Shown here in pieces: positions 1-54,745 of a DNA stretch of 64,000 nucleotides. The first letter of the stretch is position 1; every line of letters begins with the position of its first letter. The notes under the pieces are model-generated. The model was not told the DNA's origin and ran no database searches. It saw only the letters and a program-made list of their open reading frames with translations. The stretch is from Diphasiastrum complanatum (taxonomy: Eukaryota; Streptophyta; Lycopodiopsida; Lycopodiales; Lycopodiaceae): the NCBI GenBank assembly GCA_029204225.1, contig CM055095.1, forward strand, positions 72,713,990 through 72,777,989, given 5' to 3'. The translations under genes were made by a program, and so were the position numbers.

Positions 1-1040
1 AAACCATTGAAACTTTATGAAAACTTCAATTTTCAGATCTGATTTTCAGATTTACAGATCTGAAAATCAAAAATTCAAAATGACAAAAGACCGAACTTCA
101 AAACTTGTTTTCTGCACACCATAAACAAATCACAAGCATACCACAACAGAATATAGCATACTCAAGATCTAAACCCTACTTATGTCCCATACCATAAGCA
201 AGATCTAAACCCTAAGCATACTACACACAAGAAAGTAGCAACACTAGAGCATAAGCAAAGCAAGCAAGAGAGATAGCTTCACTGGTTCTGCTCATGTTTT
301 TCTTCATCAGCTGCGAACACACCATATGAACATTGTTATGGAGGATGACTCTTAGGGTGAAAGGCAATGTAGTGTGGTTTGATGTACCTTTTTGGAAATT
401 GAGGCTCATTGTTTTTGGGCATTATGAATCATGCATGCGCCCTTGTATTTTTTAAAGATTTTGCTATTGTTTTTTGAGCTTTGTCATGCATTGTTTGCAT
501 GCACCCTTGGTAAAATTTTTGGAATGCCACTTAATGCATGTAAGTTGGGCCCTCAACTAAAGTTTCAACTTTTAAAGTTTAGACAACCACCAAAGAATAT
601 CCTTTAAAGTTTACATTTTATCAAACTCCATTGACTGACCTCAACCCATAGTGTTGCCTTTGCAAGGCAAGGCCAAAAAGAATCACACAAGCATGTCAAA
701 TTTTTTTATGATTACTATGTACCCCGTAAGGCAAGGCCAATATCCGTTGGAATTTACACCATTAAGGGTGTTCATGGTAATTGGCTTTACACTCTTTTGG
801 GCTTTGCCTCCGACTATGCCGTCCTTGGGTAGAGAGGGGCCCTCAAAGGGTAAAGTCCTCCCCCTAAGCCTTTACCCCCTCATGAAGTCACCCCTTTAAT
901 TGCAGGACCGTCAGTATTAAGGCAGAGGACGTGATCCAGACACACCCTTTGTATCTGTAAGGCACGGGATGAATTAAAGGCCGTGGCCGTTGGATTTTGC
1001 TATAGACGTTCAGATTATGCCACGCTTTCACAAGAAACCA
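1..1040. other. Upstream region without a recognised gene
   Basis: AT-rich sequence with scattered short open frames and no conserved motif. An 82-codon frame at 651-899 has no recognisable domain. It probably includes part of the AP4E upstream regulatory region. Confidence 0.5.
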
Positions 1041-1051
1041 TTGACAAGAGT

Positions 1052-1075
1052 CCACGTGTCACATCTGACACGTGG
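1052..1075 (+). promoter_or_regulatory. Palindromic double G-box upstream of AP4E
   Basis: Two 10-bp arms, CCACGTGTCA (1052-1061) and TGACACGTGG (1066-1075), are perfect reverse complements around a 4-bp centre. Each holds a CACGTG G-box in an ABRE-like setting. G-boxes bind plant bZIP and bHLH factors. The site lies about 145 bp before a candidate 5' UTR splice donor at 1219 and 1.25 kb before the AP4E start codon, so a promoter role is plausible but unproven. No clear TATA box was seen. Confidence 0.5.
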
Positions 1076-1218
1076 CAAGAATCTAAGTGGTGAGCGGCAA
1101 AAAGCCCCGTCAGAGCACGTCTGTCGGGGTCCTTCGATCGTCTAAGATGCAGCTTCCTGCTTATTTTCTTTCAGATCGGATCGGGAGGAAGGACGACGGA
1201 TCGAAGCTTTTTGCCGGG

Positions 1219-2320
1219 GTAAGTGAATCATCATAAGCTTGTAGTATTATCAGTGTGTTTTATGTGAAAGCTGCGGTTGCTAAGATGCAAGTCTTGAGTT
1301 CTGAATCAGGGGAGTTATTTTGCATTATTATCATCCTGTTATTGAAGAAAGAATGCGGTTGCTAAGATGCAAGTCTTGAGAGCTGAATCGGGGGAGTTAT
1401 TTTGCATTATTCATCCTGTTATTGAAGAAAGAACAAGATGATGGACAAGTTTTTGATATATTTGCGTTGAATTAGGGTGATTGGATTGTTTTAATCTGAG
1501 TTATTATGCATTATTGCCAGCCTGCTACTGAAGAAAGAACAAGATGATGATAATGGTATGATAGGGATCTTTATGAATCCAACAATATAGCTGATTAATA
1601 AATGCAGACAGCTGTCTTGCTTTTGCACCCGCAGTTATAGTTTCCAGCAAAAGAAAAGCAAAATCTTATGGTCATGCATGGAGCGGTCTTGTTATGGCGC
1701 TTTGTTTTCTTAAATGAGGGTAATCGTTGTGTGTGTGTGAGAGGATTTTGTAGATAGAAAATGCTCCTTGACCCTTTAACTGGCATTTTGCGATTTGTGG
1801 TGTAGATGTAGGTATCAGGAACGAAGCCTTCAAGTTTTGAAAAGACGATCAATAAACATGCAAGTGAGGTTCAATGTTGATGTGTTTTATCGCAGATATC
1901 ATACTACCTTTCATCAATGGTCTTAATGAAGTCAGATGTAGCATTATAGAATGTGTCTGTGCAAATGATTTTTTCATGGAACTGGTATTAATGCTGGCTT
2001 CTGTGTCTGTAGGTTATTGACTGCAAAGCTCCTTTCCCTTGGATCGGGATCATCAGGGTTTTCACCCAGATTTAGTGTAGGTTTTTTGGATTTTAGTCAG
2101 AGGTCACCTTATTTGGTGGATTTCTGTCCCATACGTGCGAAGGCTGCCTGTATGTAATTTTATGCACGATAATTGGCAGATATTGCAAGTGTTCAGCGCT
2201 CAACAGTCGAGAAATTTGTTCCTCTGGACAAGAACCTTGGAGCTATTGCCATTGCATTATATTGGCGTTGATTCAGAAAGATTGAAAACACGTATTAGCT
2301 GTTAATTTAGTGATTGTAAG
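1219..2320 (+). other. Probable AP4E 5' UTR intron and leader
   Basis: A strong donor (GG/GTAAGTG) is at 1219. No long frame reaches the AP4E start codon from here, and T-rich tracts with AG acceptors occur near 2012 and 2180-2210. The acceptor actually used cannot be decided from the sequence. The region contains the 82-bp tandem repeat described separately. Confidence 0.4.
1272..1440. repeat. Tandem duplication, 82-bp unit, plus a partial third copy
   Basis: The unit starting TGCGGTTGCTAAGATGCAAG at 1272 recurs at 1354 with few changes. A third, more diverged partial copy lies at about 1497-1552 (TTATTATGCATTATTG...GAAGAAAGAACAAG). It lies inside the putative 5' UTR intron. Confidence 0.85.
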
Positions 2321-45844
<43,524 letters not shown>

Positions 45845-48071
45845 CTCTGTAAGAGTTGTGCATCTTTTTGCCAATGTCTCTTTTAGCAAATACACTGAGA
45901 TAGAGAGTACAGCAAAAATCTTGAAAATTTTAATTTAAGTTGGGTTCTTCCAAAGTCTACTAGTCACTGAATGGATGTTTTTTAGTACAGTTTCTCCAGG
46001 TCTGGAGATGAAAGTGAAGGAAACTGTAAAGCAACGCGTGTGTGCATTGAGAATGTATAGCTAGAAAATGATAAATGACTTGAACTTCTCAGATTCGAGG
46101 AACCTTCATAAGAGTTCACCATGTGGAATAAGCTTGAGGTCAAGTTATGTATAATCACTGTCTACATTTGTAGTAGCCTTTAAAGGTCTTTTTTGGTTGT
46201 TTTGAGGCTGACTCGCTCCTAACTCTTTGATCTGCACCATAAGATGCAGATATGGTAGCCGATCATAAACTTGCTGTGTCAAATTTCTATACATTCTTAA
46301 TATGGATGGGGGGAGCTCCTCAAATTTTTTAATATACTGCTTTTGTTATTTTGGAACAGAAGTTTGTTCTCCTATGGTTGGAATTCTAAGTTTAACGACA
46401 TGCTATTACAACTTGGGCTATTTTCTTAAATAACATTTCCATATTTCTAGTTCTCTGACTTCTGCAAAAACCTGATAGTTTGCCATGTGAAAGGCTTCAA
46501 ACAATGCCGGAGATGCACCTGCAGTGCCTCTGCTGCACAGGTCCCACCCACCCCATCCAAGGGGGGACATATCTTTTTTTTTCCTGAGCCCCCATCCACC
46601 ATTGGATGGAGTGGGGCCAGGAGTGTAGGTGCACATGCACTCCTTAATTATTTCCCAAACATTGGTGTATTATAACAGAATTCTCCTCGAATTCTAGTGA
46701 GAGGAGCTTTGAGATTTATGCCAACTTAATAGGCTCTCGTCAAACTTAACTATTGAAAGGTCACTGTTTTTGTCTTCTGGCCCCATACAGGCAAGTCCTC
46801 TCACAGCTGTGGAGATTGTTGCTTTTGTTGTCAAGGAATGAGATGCGTAGCTTTATCTGGCAAGTGTGTCGAAGATTGAGACATTTTGGTTGCTTTTGAC
46901 AGATTCTTTACCTTCAGGTTGGGGTTGGATTAATTTGTGTTTAGATATAAATATACCTTCAATTCAATGCATTCAGAAATGGTTCTAGAGAGTTTTCTCT
47001 CTTCACTTGGCACGATTGGTAGTTCTTGCATGTAAATGTTGGATCAGTCATACTGACAAATCAAGATATGTGCAATCATTCTCATATCATTAGGTGGTAT
47101 TATGCCTCGTTTGATTCCCTCGCTTGATTTATCTTTGTATGGTGATTACGACCATGACTAAAGACACATAATGTATTATGTAATATAAGTTGTTCATGGT
47201 TAACATTAATCCGCATGCACATAAACATCAATATCATATAAATTATTGTCTATGGGGAATTACTCAAAGTCTAAGAACTAGATAATGGATGTTTAGAGTC
47301 ATGTTATGGAGATAAATAGCGAGTCCTTATGTTGAGCCATGGTAGCACCAAGATCAGATAATAAGCTATTATATTTGTGATATGCCGATAATCACATATT
47401 ATTCAACTCAATGTGTCATGAAATTCTTAGTTGAAAATTAAATAGAGCACATGCAATGTCATCAGAGGTCAAAAATTGTAGGTTCCATAGAAGAGGGTTT
47501 TGTATTTTTGGGTTCAATGTTTTCAGATTCCATGCATGAGGGCTCTCCATTTGTAAGATTCAATCCTTACAGGTTCCATGTTTTCAAGATTCCATTTGTA
47601 AGGGCTTAATATTTTTTAGATTGAAAATAATAAGCAATTAAATTAGTAAGACAAAGTCAAGTTTCATTATTATGAACTAGTTAATGGGAGTCCGTAAACT
47701 CGATCTCAACTACCCATTCTTGCAAATTTAAGCTAACACAACTTAAGAAGAAAACGCTATGGTGAGTGGTTTTTTAGAGATCTACTGGAGGGGACATTGA
47801 TGATGAAGACTTCATGGTGTGCTCATTTGGAAGTATAGCAGGTCACTAGTCATTGGCATTGGCATCGATGGGGGTCTACCATCACGGGTAGCTAAGCTAT
47901 CTATAGCTTTCATGCATAGTCATTGGCATTGGCATCGATGGGGGTCTACCATCACGGGTAGCTAAGCTATCTATAGCTTTCATGCATTTGGTTGTATTTG
48001 CAGAAGTCTAGGCTTGGCACAAATGTTAGAATCTGATTGGTTCAGATTCTCAGTGATGAAATCAAGGATAA
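45845..48071. other. Region downstream of AP4E
   Basis: Includes the AP4E 3' UTR, whose end was not defined because several A/T-rich candidate signals exist. No further gene is recognised. It contains the 70-bp tandem duplication listed separately. Confidence 0.5.
47848..47987. repeat. Perfect 70-bp tandem duplication
   Basis: Units 47848-47917 and 47918-47987, both starting AGTCATTGGCATTGGCATCG, appear identical. Confidence 0.93.
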
Positions 48072-48854
48072 GTGTTGGAGGGTTTGCGGATATCGAGGCA
48101 ACCCTAAACCTAGTTAATAAGTGAGAGGGATTTGGCACCTTGCGTGTGTAAGTCCCCAACCCGATGATCACATAGTTAATTGATTAGTTACAAGTCAATA
48201 AAGGACTTTAGGTCTTTTTGTGAGACTTTTAATGTCGTAGGGCCTAATAGTCAAGTTAGTGAATAAAATAGGGAGGGTTTCTCACAAAAATTCAAATTCA
48301 AATTGGTTTCCTCCCATTTTGAATGGGTTCTCTCACTTTTTCAAATTCAAATAATTAGGGAGTTAGAAATTGGCCAAATGGATTTGAGGCCCAAGCCCTA
48401 AAATCCACTATATAGAGTGGTAATTTCGAATCATTTGTACATGTTCTCTTCATTTCAATACAAGCAGGTTGGCCCTCTTATGAAATGGATATGGAATGTC
48501 TTTGCTCTCCATCTTTCCTCCTCTAAGTCTCATGTTTTTTTTGGATTTGCTATTTGTTGGATTTGATGCTTATGGGGATTGATTGTTCTTATGCTTTTTG
48601 TGAGAGAGAAAGGGAGAGAGAGAAGAGTAATTCTCTATCATTGATATGGATCTAGTGTTAATGGATCTAGTGTTAATGCTGGTGTTAATGGATCTTAGAG
48701 TTAGATATGAATCATATTCACATGCTGGATTATGAAATATACTATCGCTCTCATGGAAACGAACCTCCGCGTGACAACTAGTTAATCCTCATCATCTCCT
48801 TGATGCTTGTGTGCTTGGATCTAGTTGAGATAAGGATAGAAAATGCTCACTACA
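48072..48854 (+). repeat. LTR of a gag-only retroelement
   Basis: Begins TGTTGGAGGG and ends CTCACTACA, with a TATATAGAG box near 48410. The primer site follows after four bases. The start is less certain than the end. About 250 bp at its right end are repeated in inverted orientation at 51151-51400. Confidence 0.65.
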
Positions 48855-48858
48855 ATTT

Positions 48859-48876
48859 TGGCGCCGTTGCCGGGGA
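48859..48876 (+). other. Primer-binding site, tRNA-Asp type
   Basis: TGGCGCCGTTGCCGGGGA matches the complement of the plant tRNA-Asp 3' end, as in many Ty3/gypsy (Athila/Tat-like) elements and their non-autonomous derivatives. Confidence 0.8.
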
Positions 48877-50112
48877 GCTATGCCAATTTTTCAGTTTTCA
48901 GCATGTTTGGATGGATGTTAGCTTGCATTTAGACATCTTGTTTTGACATAATAGGGTTAAAATTGCATTTTAGGGTTAAATTGGGAGAGATCTTGCTTGA
49001 TTTGAGTGGATTTTCTTGTTTGAAATCTAATTTGATTGTTGAGCAGGGAAGCCATACTGATCACCAAATCGTCATCAATCTCGATAACTTTTTGTTCTCT
49101 GGCAAAGAACCTTCGCCGACTTGCAGTCAACACCGCCTTCATACAAAGAATCTTCAGTGTGAAAGGCGAAGGTTAATTCCCAGTAGATTTGTAGAAACAA
49201 AACAAAAAAAATCACAAAACCACCAAAAATCCTAAAAAAATAGAAAAAGAATCTTCGTCCGTTCTACTGTACATAGGTGTGATTCAGATCTATCTATTGT
49301 AAGATCGACGACGAATAATATCAAAAATAGAAGGCTAAAGTGATTGTTCATCTAGTTGTTGGGAACCTTTTGTGGAAAGTTTAACACCTTTCTGCAAAAA
49401 TATCAGTTCTTTGAGAGAACCTTTGCCAAAGTTAGAGTTAGTTGATCATCAGTAAGTTGGGCGAACATTAAGTCAAGGACAATTGTCATATTGATCTATT
49501 TTTGTCAAAAAAGATTCTTTTTTGACAAAAATAACAGTATTACTCTTGATCATTTACCTAAACGTTCACCGCCTTTTCTGAGGATTTCAAATATAGTATT
49601 CTGTCATTTTTGAGTTTGGCGAAGGTTAGATCTATCAGGATCATCAAAAAAGTCTATTTTAATCCTCTTCAAGCTGCAAAAACATTATTGTTCTCGACAG
49701 AAAGAACCGTCGCCAGTTCTACCCTAGCCATATCAAATACCAGATATAGTCATTGTCAATCCGACGAAGGTTAATATTACCAGATTTGTCAAAAATAGCC
49801 AGATAAGTGATTTTTATCCAAAATAACAATCAAGAACCTTCGCCGAGTCAACCTTTGCCAATACTATTTTTGAATTCTGATCTACTAGATCTAGCCATTG
49901 TCAAATTTCTAGAACATTCTGTTACAATTTGATATTGATTCTGAAAAATCCTTATTTTAGAAGTATCAATCACTTGATCAAAATCCTTTTTCCAGAAATT
50001 AGAAATCTGATTATTGTCACGTGATAGAGTTTTTTACAGATCTGATTAGAAATAGATAATGATTGAAAAATCTAGATCCAATCTCATTGTCCTTTTGAAG
50101 TAATTTGCAAAG

Positions 50113-51144
50113 ATGTCTGATATAGATGATGGACCACTTGATGGACCACCTAATGGACCACCCATACCTCCATTGTGTGAGATTTATGGCGAAGTTTTTT
50201 CACAAGATAAACTTAAGCTATTTCCTATGGCCTTAACTGGAGCCACACAAGATTGGTTTTATAACTAAGATGAAACAAAATGTGTGGATTGGAGAGTGAT
50301 TAAAAATGGCCTAATCACAAGATTCAAACCCAAAAAGTTTATGGAAGATCCTTTCCTACTTTTAAGTAAAATTAAAATGGGAAAGAGAGAAGGAGTACGA
50401 GATTATATTGAACAGGTTAAACACCTCAGATTTGAGTGTTATCCCGAATTAATCAATAATGATGCCATGATCATGTGGTTTTTAACAAGTCTACCTAAAA
50501 GGATTTGTTGTGAGCTTAAACGCCGAACTGATTATGTTTCCTTACAACATGCTATGGACGATGCAATACAAGAGGAGGACAAAGATTCTGATGATGAACC
50601 AAATATTGGAATGCTGCCATATACAGCGGGGCAAACTACTACAACATCCACCACTATTACATCCACAAATATCAGTGCAATAGCAGAGTTGATGATTAAC
50701 GAATTTGAGAAACTTGGTCAAAAGTAACAGATGCAGCTGGAAAAGATGCAGTCTCAGTTCGATGAGAAGATGAGAGCATTAGAAGAGCAACAAGAAAAGA
50801 GTGCCAAAGCAGGTGAAAAGTTTGCTAGAACTTTTCCTAGTCGAGAAATTGTCTGGTGTATGATCTATGCAGGGAATCACACCATAAATGGGTGTCCAAC
50901 AATGAAAAGACGAATGACTAATACTATTTGTCATATGTGCAACTCTATGAGACATGAAACAACTTTTTGCTCATTTAATCCTCGAATTATCCAACAAAGA
51001 TACACTAAGCTTCAATATCGGGAACCTACGACCTATAAGGGATCTGATCTTAATAACCAGGCTCAAAATTTTGGCCTTGGATTTCTTGAACGACTAGCTT
51101 TGCCAGTTCCTCAAGCACAACATGCTTCTCTTGACTTTTTCTAG
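50113..51144 (+). pseudogene. Gag gene with two in-frame stops
   Basis: Starts MSDIDDGPLDGPPNGPPIPP and holds the retrotransposon gag core (FPMALTGATQDWFYN, then FMEDPFLLLSKIKMGKREGV and YIEQVKHLRFECYPELINND). TAA codons at 50266 and 50725 interrupt an otherwise continuous frame. The C-terminal part has a coiled-coil run and a C-x2-C-x4-H-x4-C knuckle (CHMCNSMRHETTFC) preceded by a degenerate one. No protease or pol follows: at 51151 the sequence enters an inverted LTR. Confidence 0.78.
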
Positions 51145-51150
51145 GCTTCT

Positions 51151-51905
51151 TGTAGTGGGCATTTCCTATCCTTCTCTCAACCCTAGATCCAAGCACACAA
51201 CCATCAAGGAGATGATGAGGATTAACTAGTTGTCACACGGAGGTACGTTCCCATGAGAGCGATAGCATATTTCATAATCCAGCATGTGCATATGATTCAT
51301 ATCTAACACTAAGATCCATTAACACTAAGCAGTAACACTACATCCATAACAATGATAGTTATTTACTCTTCTCTCTCTCTCTCTCTCTCTTTATAGAACT
51401 TGATCAAACTTGAATGAAATGATTATGTATTGTTGTTGTCCGTACAAAATCAGCAAGCTACTATATTTCACACGTGTGGATCCAAAAATAGCAAATATAG
51501 TTCATTCTACACATAGAATTGCAAGCAATCACCAAGATAGTGCACCAATGGATAGTAGAACCCAAGAGAACCATGTATAAGCATGAAATGAGATAGAGAA
51601 GAGAGAAGATGACTCTCTCCATGAGTTACATCCTTTTATAGCAGGTCCAAACCCTATTTGGCCACTTGCTTTTCCCACCAAAATGCTAACCCTACCAATT
51701 TTGGGTCTAGATTCAATGTACCCAACTTATTCAAATTGAATCTACTCAAACTCACATTCTATCTTTCCCACACTTTCAAAAAGTGTTTATTCAAATGAAA
51801 TTTAGACTAATGAACTTTGAAAAGTCAACCTCTAAGTCTAAAACAAGTTTTGGCCTCAATATGCCAAATATGAAAATATTGCAAAATGTGATGAAACTAG
51901 TTGAA
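51151..51905 (-). repeat. LTR of the same family in inverted orientation
   Basis: Read on the minus strand it ends GAAATGCCCACTACA, as does the LTR at 48072-48854 (GAAAATGCTCACTACA). It matches that LTR clearly over 250 bp and carries a CTATAAAAGG box (near 51640). Its far end abuts Copia RT sequence at about 51905. Confidence 0.65.
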
Positions 51906-53010
51906 TTTTTCACAGCAAGCACCTAGAGCTTGGTACTCTAGGTTGCATGATTTTCTCTATTCCCTTGGCTTTGTACTAAGTGCTTATGAATCTTCTTTAT
52001 ATTTCAAATGTAATGAAGGAAAGATCATCATTTCGGTGCTTTATGTTGATGACATCATTATGATAGGAAATGATGATGAAGGCATATGCAAAGTAAAAGT
52101 TGATTTATCTAGTGAGTTCAAGATGGTAGATCTAGGCTTCCTAAAGTTTATACTTGGGATAGAAGTGTCTAGAAGTAGCAATTGTACTTTCATAAGTCAA
52201 TCTAAGTATGCTACTTTCATTCTTGAAAAGTTTTGTATGAAAGATTGTAAGGGAATTCACACCCCTATGGAGCATGTCTTCAAAGCAACTAATGAAGGTG
52301 ATGAAGCATCCTTTGAGGACATCACCCTCTTTAGAAAGCTTACAGGCTCCCTAATCTATTTAACCATCACTAGACCTGACTTAAGTTTTTGTGTAAGCAA
52401 GTTGAGCCAAAGTATGCAAGCTCCTTTAGTGAATCATTGGAAAAGTGCCAAGAGAGTGTTTAGATATGTTTCTAGTACTAGATTTTTTGGCATACTTTAT
52501 GAAGGATCTAAGTTGCACTTGAGATCCTACTCGGATTCAGATTTTGCAGGTGACAAGATGGATAGAAAGTCCATCAGTGCATTTGCAACATTCCTTTGTA
52601 AAGGAGTGATATCTTGGCTTTCCAAAAAGCAAGATACTATCTCACTATCTTCTTTTGAAGCCGAGTACAAGGCATTGACTTCAACAACTAAAGAGCTCAT
52701 ATGTCTAAGAAGACTCTTGATGGAGCTACATGTGCTAAAGGCCGAGGAGATCCCTTACATATATTGTGACAATCAAGCTTCTCAACAAATTTCTTCCAAT
52801 CGTATCTTTCATGCTACAACAAAGCATATTGAGATAGCTCACCACTTTATGAGGGAGAAGGTACAATTCAAGGAGGTGCAACTACATCATGTACCATCAT
52901 CCGAATGCATAGCTGATATCTTAACCAAGCCATTGTCCAAAGATCCATTTTTCAAGTTAAGATATGCTCTTAATATTGTAGATAGATGTACATTAGATTT
53001 GCCAAGTTAG
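51906..53010 (+). pseudogene. Copia RT-RNase H, 5'-truncated (outer element)
   Basis: Starts inside the RT at QQAPRAWYSRLHDFLYSLGF. It has VLYVDDIIMIGND (active-site YVDD intact), FILGIEVSRSSN, then RNase H with SDSDFAGDKMDRKS, SLSSFEAEYKALTS, YCDNQAS and HIEIAHHFMREKV, and ends in VDRCTLDLPS. The frame is open for 369 codons, but gag, protease, integrase and the RT N-terminus are gone. Confidence 0.9.
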
Positions 53011-53019
53011 AAATGAGGA

Positions 53020-53253
53020 GTGTTGAAAATTGTCACTTCTCACTTGTCATTTTTTATCGTAAATAAAGATCAATCATGAGTACAATGTTCATGATCTGAT
53101 TTCACACGTGTGGAGCCTGTTCCCACTACTTTGATTTTGTATCAATCAAGTTAAGTGTGAACATGATATGACTAGTTTTTAGTCAAGTTGACTAGTCACC
53201 TAGAAATTAGCTTATCCTTGCATGTGCATGAGTAAATGCTCCCACATGGCAAG
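53020..53253 (+). repeat. 3' LTR of the outer Copia, first part
   Basis: Begins TGTTGAAAATTG just after a purine tract (ATGAGGAG), as expected for a polypurine tract and 3' LTR. It is interrupted by the inner Copia; the continuation starts at 58266 (58261-58265 is the target duplication). Confidence 0.7.
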
Positions 53254-53934
53254 TGTTAAAAATTCACAATTCTAGCTTGACTAGTTTTGGTCATATGACT
53301 TGTAAATAGTTAGATGGTCATGATGTGGCTTGTCACACGTGCCAAATAGCATAGGATTCCATTCATAAGGATGTTCTCAAGTAGACCTAAGTATTAGAAC
53401 CTTTGGAATGAGTCCAAATTATGCTTAGATACAAGGGAGAAAACATAGGAGCTATTTTTGGTAGTTTTTGCATTGTTGAGGGATCTCCAAGATTCCAACC
53501 CTAACTTGGTAGGGATGAAAGATCCACCAAAATTAGCATTAGGGATAGGTTTAGGGCTACTCATACCTGCCCAAAATCGTGATGGATCATGTATATATAG
53601 GTGATGATATCTCACCAAAATCGATCAAGCAATTTCATGTTTTTTCTCTCATAATGGTGCAATTGCTCTCTATGTTCATAATTGTTTGAGTACTTGTGAT
53701 TACTAATGATTATAGGATTGAATGTAGGTATGGTGTACAGTACTCAGACTGTGGGAGGCCGTACTTTCACACGTGTGAAGCCTTCTTCAAGGATTTGGGC
53801 CATTTAGTGAGGTTCAAGTATAGGTTTTTGATGGATTTTGATGGTTCAACTTGTGCTAATCTTATGAAATCATAATCTATTGTTTTCCTCATCATTTCAA
53901 TTGTTTTAGGATCCTTTTTTGCATAATTTTTACA
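53254..53934 (+). repeat. 5' LTR of the inner Copia
   Basis: Begins TGTTAAAAATTCAC and ends AATTTTTACA. It differs from the 3' LTR at roughly a dozen positions by eye. Confidence 0.95.
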
Positions 53935-53947
53935 TGGTATCAGAGCC
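53935..53947 (+). other. Primer-binding site of the inner Copia
   Basis: TGGTATCAGAGCC, complementary to the 3' end of initiator tRNA-Met, directly after the LTR. Confidence 0.9.
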
Positions 53948-54745
53948 TAAAGGCTGAAATGAGCTAAATCCTTGGTTTTGATTCAATTTGATCACAATTT
54001 TTGATCTAAATCTTGTGTAGATTGGATCTTAGCATCTAGTATTGATTCTAGAACTCAAAGTGAGTCAAATACATTGGAGATTGGTGTTTTGTGACTTCAT
54101 TTGCAAGTGTTTAAGTGTCTAAAACCAGAGGCAAAGTTGAATTCAATTCACATTACCAAGATAGCAAGTTTTGCTTGCTCCAAGCATTGATTTCTAAGCG
54201 AGTTTTGGAGGTGATTTCATAGAGGAGGCTTTCTAGCATTCAAGGAGAGGGAAGATCAGAGTTTTGGGGACTCTTCAAGGCTGTTCTAAGGTGTAGTAGA
54301 CACCTCCTATAGTGATTTAGGTTCAGTCCAACCATTGCTTGACTTATGCACCAAATTAGATCAATTTTTCATCAATTTTGATCATTTTTTGCTTGTGATT
54401 GGATAGTAGATTGTGTTGCATCCTCATTAAGTTCCATTTAGATATTTTACAAGTGATTTTGAAAGTATATTAGGTTGCTGAAATTCACTCTTGATCAGAT
54501 CATTTGGAAGCTTTAATGTTCTTTATAGAAAGAGGGGCAATTCTACTAGTATTGTCTACTTCAATCAAGCAAGTGCATTGTTTCTAGTATTCTATGATTT
54601 GATTTTGTTAGAGATCATTCTTAGATCTTTATAGGAAGTCTATTACTGATCTTTTCAGGTCCCTAAGAAGTAGGATAAGGTAGACCTTCAATCAAATCAA
54701 TAGAAGTAACCTTCATTTGTGTCAAGTCCTTGATTAGGAGACTAG

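Noticed and set aside
651-899. 82-codon plus-strand frame upstream of AP4E
   Set aside because: No recognisable domain, no coding bias, and the sequence context looks non-coding.
53394-53618. 74-codon minus frame present in both inner Copia LTRs (also 57719-57943)
   Set aside because: Duplicated only because LTRs are duplicated; no domain.
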